Source of the DNA: JBGRQA01 sp041725895
GTDB taxonomy: Bacteria; Bacteroidota; Bacteroidia; Bacteroidales; Marinifilaceae
DNA: 64,000 nt
Assembly (NCBI GenBank): GCA_041725895.1
Contig: JBGRQA010000003.1
Coordinates: forward strand, 124,001 to 188,000
Reading direction: 5' to 3'
Numbering within the stretch: the first letter of the stretch is position 1; each line of letters begins with the position of its first letter. Shown here piece after piece: positions 52,629 to 61,387 of this stretch. The position numbers and the translations under genes were made by a program. The notes under the pieces are model-generated. The model made no database searches and had not been told where the DNA came from. It worked only from the letters and a program-made list of their open reading frames with translations.

Positions 52629-53630
52629 TTAAATAATTACGTCTTTTTCTGCTGAAGAGAAATACTTCATAAACTGGGCTCGCTCATAAAGCGCAGGATT
52701 TTCAATACTCTTGTAGCTCAATTTGCCACGGAACTCATTCACTGTCTTAAACTCTTTCCGCTCCATCCACTCTTTGATTTCATCCAAAATTGAAGTTACA
52801 CGATCAAAACCATGCTCGTATACAGCAGAACATATTTGAACGGTTGTAGCACCAGCCAGTAGTTGCTTTATAGCGGCTTCTCCATTATGAATCCCTGTAG
52901 ATGCAGAAACGTCCAAACCATGAATCTTATCAGTAAGAATTCCGACCCAACGAAGAGATTTACGAATATCTGTAGGGACACTCAACACTTCAGCAGGGGT
53001 GATCTTCAGTTTCTCAATATCGATATCGGGTTCATAGAAACGATTAAACAGCACCACCGCATCAGCACCATTGGCATTTAAATGATCCACTACTCCAAAC
53101 AAATTGGTAAAATAAATACCCAGCTTCATAGCAACAGGGATATTCACCTCCTTCTTTACAGCCTCCAATACATCGTAATAGATTTGCTCATACTGGGTAG
53201 AACTTGTATTCTTATCAGTTGGAACAACAAAAACATTTAATTCGATAGCATCAGCACCAGCTTCCTCTATTTGTTTGGCAAAACGAGTCCAATCACTGGC
53301 AGAAACACAGTTGATGCTGGCAATAACAGGAATATCAACAGTCTTTTTGGCTTCTGCAATCAAATCCAAATAAGTTTTGATGGAATTCTCCTTGGTATAG
53401 GCACGAATATAATCTTCAGCCTCCGGGTAAACATTTTTCGGATCTTTTTGCATCAAATGCTGAACTTCGTTGTAAATCTGCTCTTCAAAAAGAGATTTCA
53501 AAACAACAGCGCCTGCACCTTTCTCTTCCAAAATCTTTATTTTTCGAACGGAGTTTGTCAGGCCTGAACTACTAATTACTAGTGGATTCTTAAGCTTCAA
53601 ACCCATATAGGTGGTCTCGAGATTTATCAT
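52629..53630 (-). CDS. Dihydroorotate dehydrogenase-like flavoprotein
   Basis: A 333-residue TIM-barrel protein of the PyrD-like family. It opens LETTYMGLKLKNPLVISSSGLTNS and shows the FMN-binding pattern of class 1 dihydroorotate dehydrogenases: GAGAVVLKSLF, ASINCVSASDW, AIELNVFV, VAMKLGIYFTN and, near the C-terminus, STGIHNGEAAIKQLLAGATTVQICSA. True PyrD has NxSCPN where this protein reads ELNVFVV, so its substrate may not be dihydroorotate. This paralogue is widespread in Bacteroidota and annotated only as PyrD-like. A CAAATATA box (-7 TATATTTG) lies 40 bp upstream on the minus strand. Confidence 0.88.
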   Translation of the reverse strand: MINLETTYMGLKLKNPLVISSSGLTNSVRKIKILEEKGAGAVVLKSLFEEQIYNEVQHLMQKDPKNVYPEAEDYIRAYTKENSIKTYLDLIAEAKKTVDIPVIASINCVSASDWTRFAKQIEEAGADAIELNVFVVPTDKNTSSTQYEQIYYDVLEAVKKEVNIPVAMKLGIYFTNLFGVVDHLNANGADAVVLFNRFYEPDIDIEKLKITPAEVLSVPTDIRKSLRWVGILTDKIHGLDVSASTGIHNGEAAIKQLLAGATTVQICSAVYEHGFDRVTSILDEIKEWMERKEFKTVNEFRGKLSYKSIENPALYERAQFMKYFSSAEKDVII

Positions 53631-53741
53631 ATTAAAGTGTTTTTTGTTTTATTCATTTGCGGTTACCAACAAATATAACGAATTCCATAAAAAATATATC
53701 ACCTTATCCGTTTTTGTTTCCGAGTGACTGTTGATAGGCTT

Positions 53742-54413
53742 TTACACATAGTTACGAGCTCCAAAAATAGAACTCCCCACACGAATCATCGTACTCCCCT
53801 CCTCGATTGCTAGGGCATAATCTCCTGACATTCCCATCGAAATTTCACGAAAATCCTCCTTCCCTGCAAAAATTCCGGTTTTAAGTTGCTCAAATATATC
53901 TTTTAAATTTCGGAATTCAGATTTCACCTGTTCCTCATCGTGGGTAAATGTAGCCATCCCCATTACCCCAACAATATTCAATCCCTCAAGACTTTTGAAT
54001 TCATCAGAATTCAGAACAGAAAGAGCCTCTTCCAAATCGAATCCAAATTTCGATTCCTCACTCGCAATATGAAATTGAAGCAAACAATTAATCACCCTGT
54101 TGTTTTTACGGCCTTGCTTATCAATCTCCTTCATCAACTTAAAGCTATCAACAGCATGAATTAAAGCCACATAAGGAGCTATATATTTCACCTTATTGGT
54201 TTGCAAATGCCCTATCATATGCCATTCAATATCTTTGGGCAGGTCATGAAATTTCTGGGTCATCTCCTGAGGCTTATTCTCTCCAAACACCTTATATCCT
54301 GCATTGTATGCTTCCTGAATATCCTCTTGAGGCTTGGTTTTGGAAACTGCAATTAGTTTAACTTTTTCGGGAATTTCTTCTAAGATTCGCTGAATATTTT
54401 CAGGTATACTCAT
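53742..54413 (-). CDS. yggS: YggS/PLPBP-family pyridoxal phosphate homeostasis protein
   Basis: A 223-residue TIM-barrel PLP-binding protein. The lysine that binds PLP is K25 in LIAVSKTKP. Other family motifs are VFGENKPQEM, WHMIGHLQTNKVKYI, VDSFKLMKEID, EESKFGF, GVMGMATF, and the C-terminal REISMGMSGDYALAIEEGSTMIRVGSSIFG. It has no known catalytic activity; homologues maintain vitamin B6 and amino-acid balance. Length is typical. A TACTTTTG -7 element (54438-54445, minus strand) lies just upstream. It is followed, 111 bp on, by the PyrD-like gene. Confidence 0.95.
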   Translation of the reverse strand: MSIPENIQRILEEIPEKVKLIAVSKTKPQEDIQEAYNAGYKVFGENKPQEMTQKFHDLPKDIEWHMIGHLQTNKVKYIAPYVALIHAVDSFKLMKEIDKQGRKNNRVINCLLQFHIASEESKFGFDLEEALSVLNSDEFKSLEGLNIVGVMGMATFTHDEEQVKSEFRNLKDIFEQLKTGIFAGKEDFREISMGMSGDYALAIEEGSTMIRVGSSIFGARNYV

Positions 54414-54491
54414 TTTCTTATTGATTTATTTGCGAATCAAAAGTACAAATTTCATTGATTCTACGGTTACATAAAATATGGTTTTCCCGTC

Positions 54492-55202
54492 CTATTCCTC
54501 TTTCTTTAGATCCTCGACCAACACAAAACCCACACCATGAACATTCTGAATCTTAACAGCCGGATCTCCTTTCAGATACTTTCTTAATTTCGTGATGAAA
54601 ACATCTAAACTTCTACCGTGAAAATAGTCATCTTTCCCCCAAATAGCCTCCAGAATCTCCTTCCGACGCACCACTTTATTCCTGTACTCACAAAAATAAC
54701 GAAGCACCTCTCCTTCCTTCTGAGTCATCCGGGTTAACTCCCCCTCCAGATTAAGTGTCAAATTAAAGAAATCGAACTTATACTTCCCGATTTCGAACAT
54801 TACTTTCTCCGTAGTTTTAGGAACAGTAGACCGCTTCAAAACCGCCTGAATACGCCGAACCAATTCCTCCTCATCAAAAGGCTTGGTGATGTAATCATCT
54901 CCTCCAAGATCGAAGCCTTTCAACTTGTCCTCCTTTAAAGATTTTGCTGTAAGAAAGATAATGGGAACCTGTTCATTCACTTCCCTTATCTGCTTGGCCA
55001 GAGCGAAGCCATCCCGAAGGGGCAACATACAATCCAACAAACACATATCAAACTCACTCTTCTGAAACTCTTGCCACCCTGTTACACCATTTCTGGCCAA
55101 CACCACATCAAAACCTTCCATCTCAAGATAATCGACCAGAACACTACCTAAATTTATGTCGTCTTCTACGACCAATAATTTTTTTCTTGAATTAAAAATC
55201 AT
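54492..55202 (-). CDS. rprY: OmpR-family response regulator, RprY-like
   Basis: A 236-residue DNA-binding regulator. The receiver (5-120) has the acidic pair ED-D, phospho-acceptor D57 (MCLLDCMLPLRDG), the TAKSLKED switch and K in DYITKPF. The C-terminal winged helix (about 135-230) has LTRMTQKEGEVLRYF, RKEILEAIWGKDDYFHGRSLDVFITKLRKYL and VHGVGFVL. The sequence resembles Bacteroides RprY, hence the symbol, but orthology was not tested. It is 11 bp downstream of the kinase gene, so both are one operon. Confidence 0.9.
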   Translation of the reverse strand: MIFNSRKKLLVVEDDINLGSVLVDYLEMEGFDVVLARNGVTGWQEFQKSEFDMCLLDCMLPLRDGFALAKQIREVNEQVPIIFLTAKSLKEDKLKGFDLGGDDYITKPFDEEELVRRIQAVLKRSTVPKTTEKVMFEIGKYKFDFFNLTLNLEGELTRMTQKEGEVLRYFCEYRNKVVRRKEILEAIWGKDDYFHGRSLDVFITKLRKYLKGDPAVKIQNVHGVGFVLVEDLKKEE

Positions 55203-55213
55203 TCTTTTCGTTT

Positions 55214-56455
55214 TTATCGCTTGAAAGGAACTGTAAGAGTGAACTCACTCCCAACCCCTTTCTTACTATTCACTGTTATTTTGCCACCATGCGCATCCAT
55301 TATCATTTTAGCGTAGGAAAGTCCAATTCCAAATCCCTTTACATCATGCACGTCCCCTGAACTCTCCCTATAATATCGATCGAACACGCACTTTTGAGCT
55401 TCCCGGCTCATTCCTATTCCTCTATCTGAGATTTTTATAAACAGCTCTTTGGAAGAGCAACTGGTTTCCACTGTAATTTCAGGTTTATCTTTGGAATACT
55501 TAATTGCATTATCTATTATATTAACCAAAACATTTTGCATCAGATCGGAATCACAGTATACCTGGTAATATTGGGAATTCAACAACAAATTCAATTCGCC
55601 CTGCCGCGTTTCCACACGAATTTGCACTCCCTTAGCTATTTCGCGTATCACCTCATGCAAATCCACCTCATTACAGTTCAACTTCAATTCGCCCCGCTCA
55701 ATGCAAGCTAACTTCAAAAGCTGTTCCACCTGGTTGCGCAAGCGATTGTTTTCGGTTTGAATCATAGTGGCATAATGATTAATGCTATCTGTAGCTTGTT
55801 GCACCCGATCCCGCTTCAATAATCCGCTGGCTAGAGCTATCGTCGCCATCGGAGTTTTAAATTCATGGGTAATATTGTTGATTAAATCGGTAGTATGCCC
55901 CAATATTCGTTTCTCCTTAAAAAGAGAAATTAAAGTCATTCCGAAAAAAGTGCTCAGAATAATAATAAGGACAATAGAACAAGCAAACATAAGCGCCATA
56001 CTTTTGGTTTGAGTACTCTTCTCCCCCTGGAAATAAACATTCATAACCGCTTCATCCTCCTTCATGGCCTTTCTCAAACTGAAACAATTCCCCTTTGTTT
56101 CCACCGTTTCACCTTTTTTACATGGGATCACCTCTACCTTGTAGGGAAGATGAATTTGATAGTTATTCAATTGTGTTTTTAATATTTCATCCAACCGATC
56201 GGTATCCCGCTGAAGATTCACCTCACTGGGTACTTCCTTGCTATTTCTATGCGGACAATCATAGGAATGATCACAATCATAACAGTATCGAACAAACTCA
56301 TCAATAGATTCATTCAATGCCAACCCCACCCTATGTCGAAACTGTGCCTCGCTTAACTCACTAGCCTGCTTCATCCACCGAATTTGAATCAGCACCAGAA
56401 AGCAAAGTGCCAGAAATGAAATAGCCAGAAATATTTGAATTTTAAGTTTTTGCAT
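55214..56455 (-). CDS. rprX: Sensor histidine kinase, RprX-like, with Cys/His-rich periplasmic domain
   Basis: A 413-residue membrane kinase. TM1 is at about 7-25 and TM2 at about 153-175, enclosing a periplasmic sensor domain of about 125 residues. This domain contains an unusual cluster C58, C61, H63, C67 and H69 (CYDCDHSYDCPH) and two more cysteines, C112 and C124. HisKA follows with HEFKTPMAT (His197), and HATPase with NIIDNAIKYS, DRGIGMS and GFGIGLSYAK. It resembles Bacteroides RprX in layout. The Cys/His cluster could bind metal or form disulfides, and the gene diverges from a 13-cysteine exported protein, so metal or redox sensing is a reasonable hypothesis. It is 11 bp from rprY. Confidence 0.9.
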   Translation of the reverse strand: MQKLKIQIFLAISFLALCFLVLIQIRWMKQASELSEAQFRHRVGLALNESIDEFVRYCYDCDHSYDCPHRNSKEVPSEVNLQRDTDRLDEILKTQLNNYQIHLPYKVEVIPCKKGETVETKGNCFSLRKAMKEDEAVMNVYFQGEKSTQTKSMALMFACSIVLIIILSTFFGMTLISLFKEKRILGHTTDLINNITHEFKTPMATIALASGLLKRDRVQQATDSINHYATMIQTENNRLRNQVEQLLKLACIERGELKLNCNEVDLHEVIREIAKGVQIRVETRQGELNLLLNSQYYQVYCDSDLMQNVLVNIIDNAIKYSKDKPEITVETSCSSKELFIKISDRGIGMSREAQKCVFDRYYRESSGDVHDVKGFGIGLSYAKMIMDAHGGKITVNSKKGVGSEFTLTVPFKR

Positions 56456-56804
56456 TACTCTTATATTTTTTTAGTTCGTGATGTGGGATGTAAAAAAACA
56501 GGTTGTCACACTACTGCACCCACCGTTTTATTGAGGATATATTTTCCTTTCTCCTCCATCCCCCTGCTATCAATTGATCTGTTGCAGACTCTGTTTTTTT
56601 TCAAACCAGAGCTAAGTCACTGCAAATTACTGTAATTTCCCAAACCAGCGAACAACAGAATTCATCCAAAATTAGCTTTAATTCAGAATATTATCCATCC
56701 TTTAACAAATTATTAACAACATTTCAGCATACTTCCTCATCCTTATCTCTTTTATTTCTCTATATTTGGTGAAAGTATCATAAAAAAACCAAAATTTATT
56801 AATT
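56456..56804. other. Divergent promoter region between rprX and the Cys-rich protein
   Basis: About 350 bp, AT-rich, no ORF of note. TATATTTG at 56761-56768 is a -7 element for the plus-strand Cys-rich gene. I found no inverted repeat that clearly marks a regulator site. Confidence 0.5.
56761..56768 (+). promoter_or_regulatory. Candidate -7 element of the Cys-rich protein gene
   Basis: TATATTTG matches TAnnTTTG and lies 37 bp upstream of the ATG at 56805; no TTTG at -33. Confidence 0.4.
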
Positions 56805-57131
56805 ATGAAGAAATTTGTATTCGGCCTACTATTCGTATTTGCTTTCAGCATTTCCAGTTTTGCTTCAACACAAACAACCATAGCTTTGGAAGACAACACA
56901 GTAATTGTAAAAGTTGACCAAGATCAAAAGAAATGTCCAGCAAACTGTACTTGTGAGAAATGCGTAAAGGCCAAAAAAGCCAAAGCCATCAAGAAAGAAT
57001 GTTGCAAAAAGTCAGCCAAGTGTACTAAAGCAAAAAAGACTTGCTGTAAGAAAAAAGAAGTCAAAAAAACCGATGCTAAAAAAACAAAATGCGATGCCAA
57101 CTGTACTAAGCCTTGTTGTAAAAAATCGTAA
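56805..57131 (+). CDS. Exported Cys/Lys-rich, metallothionein-like protein
   Basis: A 108-residue protein with a signal peptide (about 1-20, ISSFA). The mature part contains 13 cysteines in metallothionein-like arrangements: KCPANCTCEKC, then KECCKKSAKC, TCCKKK and KCDANCTKPCC, embedded in a lysine-rich, aromatic-free background. Such spacing could bind soft metals such as Cu, Zn or Cd, or form multiple disulfides in the periplasm. I do not recognise a named family; the two CDANC/CPANC motifs suggest an internal duplication. It is divergent from the RprXY-like pair, whose kinase has a Cys/His-rich sensor domain, and is followed by its own terminator. Confidence 0.8.
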   Translation: MKKFVFGLLFVFAFSISSFASTQTTIALEDNTVIVKVDQDQKKCPANCTCEKCVKAKKAKAIKKECCKKSAKCTKAKKTCCKKKEVKKTDAKKTKCDANCTKPCCKKS

Positions 57132-57173
57132 ACTTTTTATTAAGGATAAATTTAACCCAACCATCTAAAAACC

Positions 57174-57199
57174 AAACCTCCCTTACCAGGAGGTTTTTT
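57174..57199 (+). terminator. Intrinsic terminator after the Cys-rich gene
   Basis: AAACCTCC / GGAGGTTT stem with 7-nt loop followed by TTT. Confidence 0.8.
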
Positions 57200-57325
57200 G
57201 GCCTCAATTATTCATCCGAATCAAATTCCTCCTATAAATATCAGCATTTGGAACAATTTATGTAGTTAAACATTTTGAGAAATACACACTATTTGAGTGT
57301 TCAAAACCACCAAAAATTAATTCCA

Positions 57326-57904
57326 ATGAGACTTAGATTATTATTTATCCTGTCAATCCTTATCTCCACTACAGTATCCTCTCAAAATATAGAACGATAC
57401 AAAGAATATCATGATGCTGGTAGAATGCTGATCCTGGAAGGAAAATACAAAGAGGCCATTCCTCAATTGGATACCGCCATAGCCATTATGCATTACTACC
57501 CTACTATCTATCAGGATCGAGGGTACGCAAAAATGCAGCTCAAAGATTACGAAGGGGCTTTGAGTGACTTTAATCATGTGCTGGAAAAGAAACCCTACAT
57601 GAAAGAAGTCCGCTTGCAACGTGCCATGGCACTTTTCCATCTTAATGAATTATCATGGGCCGAAGAAGACTTATTAATTGTACTAAAAGATAGCCCGGTT
57701 AAAAGTAAAGAAGCAGTTGATTACTTATATCAGGTTCAAAACGCGTTACAAAAACAAGCGGAGGAAGCTTATCAAAGGGACTTTTATTTGATTCAGGCAC
57801 AATTGGAAAGAGAAAGAATATTGCGAGCCCGACATCGCGAACAAGTAATCTGGAATACAGTAGTTCCTCTTGCTTTCTGGACCACCGTCTTTCTTACATG
57901 GTAA
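57326..57904 (+). CDS. TPR-repeat exported protein
   Basis: A 192-residue protein with an N-terminal hydrophobic signal/anchor (LRLLFILSILISTTVSSQ). It then has about three tetratricopeptide units (about 25-125): AGRMLILEGKYKEAIPQLDTAI, PTIYQDRGYAKMQLKDYEGALSDFNHVL and KEVRLQRAMALFHLNELSWAEEDL. A charged coiled-coil follows, and the last 20 residues (VIWNTVVPLAFWTTVFLTW) are hydrophobic and probably membrane-inserted. It likely mediates protein contacts in the envelope; no partner is evident. I use ATG 57326, which begins the signal sequence, rather than the TTG 51 bp upstream. Confidence 0.8.
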   Translation: MRLRLLFILSILISTTVSSQNIERYKEYHDAGRMLILEGKYKEAIPQLDTAIAIMHYYPTIYQDRGYAKMQLKDYEGALSDFNHVLEKKPYMKEVRLQRAMALFHLNELSWAEEDLLIVLKDSPVKSKEAVDYLYQVQNALQKQAEEAYQRDFYLIQAQLERERILRARHREQVIWNTVVPLAFWTTVFLTW

Positions 57905-58008
57905 TTTAATGACAATATATTTTCAACAACTTCAAAATTACCACACAAAAACTGAAAGTAAGACATTACAGGTCAACTAACAGGAATAAAGCAATATCTC
58001 CCGACTCA

Positions 58009-58042
58009 AAATGCTCCAAATCTCAGGAGCATTTATTTTTTT
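58009..58042 (+). terminator. Intrinsic terminator after the TPR gene
   Basis: AAATGCTCC / GGAGCATTT stem, 8-nt loop, followed by ATTTTTTT; about 100 bp after the TPR gene stop. Confidence 0.85.
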
Positions 58043-58088
58043 GCCAAAACTTTCATAAATTTAATAGACACTTATATGCAAATATGAA

Positions 58089-59303
58089 ATGAAACATGGC
58101 AAAGTCTTCATCCTGTTCCTTTTTGTCCTGGTAACACTAGGTATCCTAATTGTATATCAATTTTTAAGGGTTCATTATTCAAACAGTAATTCTTACCATC
58201 TACAAAACTGGAAGTTTAAAAATCAATTGGTCATTAATGAAGCAACTGTCTTTATCGGTCGAAATTACAGGGGAGCCAAGGAGGCAATTGTATTTTCTGA
58301 TGAGCACAAATTTTACAGATATTCCACGAATCTTTCAGGGGAAATTGACTATATCTATCTCCGTTTCTCTAAAGACTGGTTTGAAACACATCTGCAACCC
58401 TATTTGCAACCTTCGCCCAACGTTCCAAGTTTACTGAACAGAGTTGAAAAAATAAGAAAAGAGAACTATAAAGACTTTTCCCATATTCTGGATATACCAG
58501 CTAAAACTGGTCAAAAATTACAAGCAAACCTGTACTTAGCCAACCGAAAAGTATTTGTAAACTTTTCGGGACAAATTATCCGCCCCATGCTACGTAGCGA
58601 TAACGGCACAGCAAAACTGGCGATCGATAACATCTGGAACAACTATCAAGATGGTATTTTCCAGGTATTCTACGATCCGTCATCTCGCATTGCCAATATT
58701 ATTCCCTGGTGGATAGATGAACGTAAAAAAGCACTTGACGCAGCCTGCTCCTTTCTGGATATTGAATGGAAATATGGTCCAATCACCTATTTTATTTTCG
58801 AAACAAGGGATCAAATTATCAGCTATGGCATTACTTCCGGGCAAATCCTACCAAGTGAAAATCAAATTTTCACCCTTTTCGATCAAACTCCTGGTTATAG
58901 TCTTGCCAAACTTATCGCATTCCACATGACAAATGGTAAAGAAATTGAGTCTCAACTAATAAGGGAAGGATTATTCTCTCTTCTAAATCAACAATTGTAT
59001 GATCCTGATGAATTTTGCAGAAAACTCATTAACAAAAAAGATTTCAAACTATTGGGAGAAAACTTTACTACCTGCGAATATGCCTACCCAATGGGAGCAT
59101 CTTTCGTAAATTTTCTAATCAACAATTATGGTCTCAATACTTTTAAGCAGTTTTTCGGCCAAAATGAATACTCCGAAGCCGAAGCCTTTGAATTTTACTA
59201 CAACAAAAAAGGAGAATCACTTCAAAAAGAATGGAAACAGTATTTAAACAGCCCCATTCCCTCCGCCCGGGATTATCAGGAACATGCATTGAAGAGTGAA
59301 TGA
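58089..59303 (+). CDS. Membrane-anchored protein resembling a degenerate gluzincin peptidase
   Basis: A 404-residue protein with one N-terminal hydrophobic helix (about 5-27) and a large extracytoplasmic part. The C-terminal half resembles peptidase-MA-like gluzincins: a segment where HExxH is expected reads LAKLIAFHMTNG, then IREGLFSLLNQQ where the Glu-containing motif would lie, then CEYAYPMGASFVNFLINNYG, a typical downstream helix of that fold. The HExxH zinc motif is absent, so it is probably not an active peptidase. Weak similarity makes this a tentative call. It stands alone between a terminator and the convergent Kef-type gene. Confidence 0.65.
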   Translation: MKHGKVFILFLFVLVTLGILIVYQFLRVHYSNSNSYHLQNWKFKNQLVINEATVFIGRNYRGAKEAIVFSDEHKFYRYSTNLSGEIDYIYLRFSKDWFETHLQPYLQPSPNVPSLLNRVEKIRKENYKDFSHILDIPAKTGQKLQANLYLANRKVFVNFSGQIIRPMLRSDNGTAKLAIDNIWNNYQDGIFQVFYDPSSRIANIIPWWIDERKKALDAACSFLDIEWKYGPITYFIFETRDQIISYGITSGQILPSENQIFTLFDQTPGYSLAKLIAFHMTNGKEIESQLIREGLFSLLNQQLYDPDEFCRKLINKKDFKLLGENFTTCEYAYPMGASFVNFLINNYGLNTFKQFFGQNEYSEAEAFEFYYNKKGESLQKEWKQYLNSPIPSARDYQEHALKSE

Positions 59304-59383
59304 GTGCATACTACTCTCTTCATGTCTTACCTGTTTTATATCTAGCAATTTCCAAACAGACCTCTCATCCTAAATCAAGAGAA

Positions 59384-61387
59384 TCAACGTTTTAAATCCC
59401 TTCTCTTACGAAAAACAACAGATTTTCTAGCTGATCGAGCTCTCTTTCGCCCGGTTTTCTCACTTCCCTCCATTTTCAGTTTCACCTTTTCCAAACTCTC
59501 AACAGAACCAACAATGGTAAGAACATCGCCTAAATGAAGTACCGTATATCCAGTGGAAATTAAGGTATTATCATTTCGCTTTGTTGCAACTACAATAATA
59601 TCGGAAGGCAGCCTCAAATCACGCAAAGGAATACCATGAAATACAGGATTTTGCATCTCTACATCAATAGTATCCTGTTCTTTATCAAAGCCCAAAAGTA
59701 AGGAGGTAGCAACAGGCGAGCGAACCATGTGGTCCAAAAGGCTCACCATAGCCGTATTGGGATCCACAATTAAAGCTTCCAATTCATGAAACCTTCTAAG
59801 ATTTGGGCGTTCATGCACTCGCACAATAATATCTCGGGTCCCGAAATTTTCATAGGCCAATTCGGCAACCAATAAATTGTCATCATCCTGATTCATTAGA
59901 ATGATTGCATCCGCCTTCTCCATCCCTGCTTCCTTTAATGATGCCAGCGAAAAATCTTGAATAAAATCCACATTTATACCTCGATACTCCATCCGTGCTT
60001 TTTCCCTATTTCTGGTAAGTACCTTCACGTTCCAATCGTGATCCATTAATTGCCGGGCCAGCGCAAGGGATTGCCCCTCCAGACCAAAAATCAGAGCCAC
60101 CTGCTCCTTGGAGCTGGCAAGAGAAGTACCTCGGGCATGACTTTCTCCAACTTTAAGAATTGCCCATTTAAACAAAGGAGGTCCCACAACTTCATTTATA
60201 ATAATTACACCTATCAAAATGGTAGCAAATTCGTGCCCCCAATCCGGGTACTTAGCTGCCACAACCGAAACTAGCCCCAGGGCAACTCCGGCCTGGGTAA
60301 CAAAAGGCATCCAGGAAATTCGGTTGTACTCAATTGGATCCCCTCCCAGGGTTCCACCAATATATGCTCCTATGGCGATGCTAGCCAAACGGATAAAGAA
60401 AAACAGCAGGGCAATTCCCCAGGTGTAAACCAGAATATCCAGCTTTATCGAAGCACCCGTAAGAGTATAGAATATAATATAAATGACGGGGACCACCTCC
60501 TCTACAATCTTAAGAAAATCCCTGCGATACGAGCTAAAGTTGACAACAATAAAGCTTCCAATTATACAAATTAGTAGAGGTTCAATATAAATATCAAACC
60601 CAAGAAATTCCAAACTTGTATCGTGCACCCAGTGGGCAAGCAAGTAAATGCTGTACCCAATAGCCAATACAAGCAAAGACTTAATTCGAATACTCATTCG
60701 AAGTGAAAGAAGACCTTTTAGCAATTGCCCCAGTAAAAAGCCCAATAAAAAGGAGAGCGACAATTCGAGTACAAGAATAAAAACCAACCAAACTTCAAAT
60801 GGCATTTTATTAACCAGTGCATCCGAAACCGCAAAGCAAAGGGTAAAAAGGATTATAACCAGAACATCTTTTAACACTGTAACGCCCAAAACGGTTTGAG
60901 TAAAAGGCCCCTTGGCGCGCATTTCGTTAATAACGGCAATGGCCGATACCGGAGAGCGCGAAACAAAAATAGTCCCAGCCAAAAGAGCAATGGCCAACCT
61001 GATTTGCCAATCCAGATCCTTCATAAAACCAATTTGGTTTGATAAAAACCATACGGACAATCCTCCCAGTGTAAAAGTAAAAAACAACTGCCCAAAGGTC
61101 ATCCATTTTATACTTTTAAGTCGATTGTTCAAATCCTTTAAATACAATTCGGCGCCAGCTGCAAATGCGATAAATGCCAACGATATTTGATTTAGAAAAT
61201 TCAATTGAGGTATTGCTTCTGTTGGTAATAACCTAAGGACAAAAGGTCCGGCCAAAATCCCAATAAACAAAAGCCCAGTAATAATAGGCAATTTGATTCT
61301 GGGAAAAAGCAACGAAATTCGATCTGCCGCAACAGCGACAATAATGAAACCAATTAGGATTAAGATCAGTTCTGATACGAGATTCAT
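59384..61387 (-). CDS. Kef-type cation:proton antiporter with TrkA (RCK) domains
   Basis: A 667-residue inner-membrane transporter. The N-terminal about 400 residues carry 12-13 hydrophobic helices of the CPA2 Na+/H+-exchanger type (including FAAGAELYLKDL and GTIFVSRSPVSAIAVI). The RCK/TrkA-N domain (about 420-535) has the nucleotide-binding VALIFGLEGQSLALARQL, NVDFIQDFSL and DAIILMNQDDDNLLVAELA. TrkA-C (about 560-640) has GIPLRDLRLPSDIIVVATKRNDN and LHLGDVLTIVGS. The last 25 residues are strongly basic (KTGRKRARSARKS). It probably exchanges K+ or Na+ for H+, gated by nucleotide; RCK_C domains can bind c-di-AMP in some relatives, and cdaA is in this window, but no link is shown. ATG 61387 is used instead of a TTG upstream. 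Confidence 0.92.
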   Translation of the reverse strand: MNLVSELILILIGFIIVAVAADRISLLFPRIKLPIITGLLFIGILAGPFVLRLLPTEAIPQLNFLNQISLAFIAFAAGAELYLKDLNNRLKSIKWMTFGQLFFTFTLGGLSVWFLSNQIGFMKDLDWQIRLAIALLAGTIFVSRSPVSAIAVINEMRAKGPFTQTVLGVTVLKDVLVIILFTLCFAVSDALVNKMPFEVWLVFILVLELSLSFLLGFLLGQLLKGLLSLRMSIRIKSLLVLAIGYSIYLLAHWVHDTSLEFLGFDIYIEPLLICIIGSFIVVNFSSYRRDFLKIVEEVVPVIYIIFYTLTGASIKLDILVYTWGIALLFFFIRLASIAIGAYIGGTLGGDPIEYNRISWMPFVTQAGVALGLVSVVAAKYPDWGHEFATILIGVIIINEVVGPPLFKWAILKVGESHARGTSLASSKEQVALIFGLEGQSLALARQLMDHDWNVKVLTRNREKARMEYRGINVDFIQDFSLASLKEAGMEKADAIILMNQDDDNLLVAELAYENFGTRDIIVRVHERPNLRRFHELEALIVDPNTAMVSLLDHMVRSPVATSLLLGFDKEQDTIDVEMQNPVFHGIPLRDLRLPSDIIVVATKRNDNTLISTGYTVLHLGDVLTIVGSVESLEKVKLKMEGSEKTGRKRARSARKSVVFRKRRDLKR

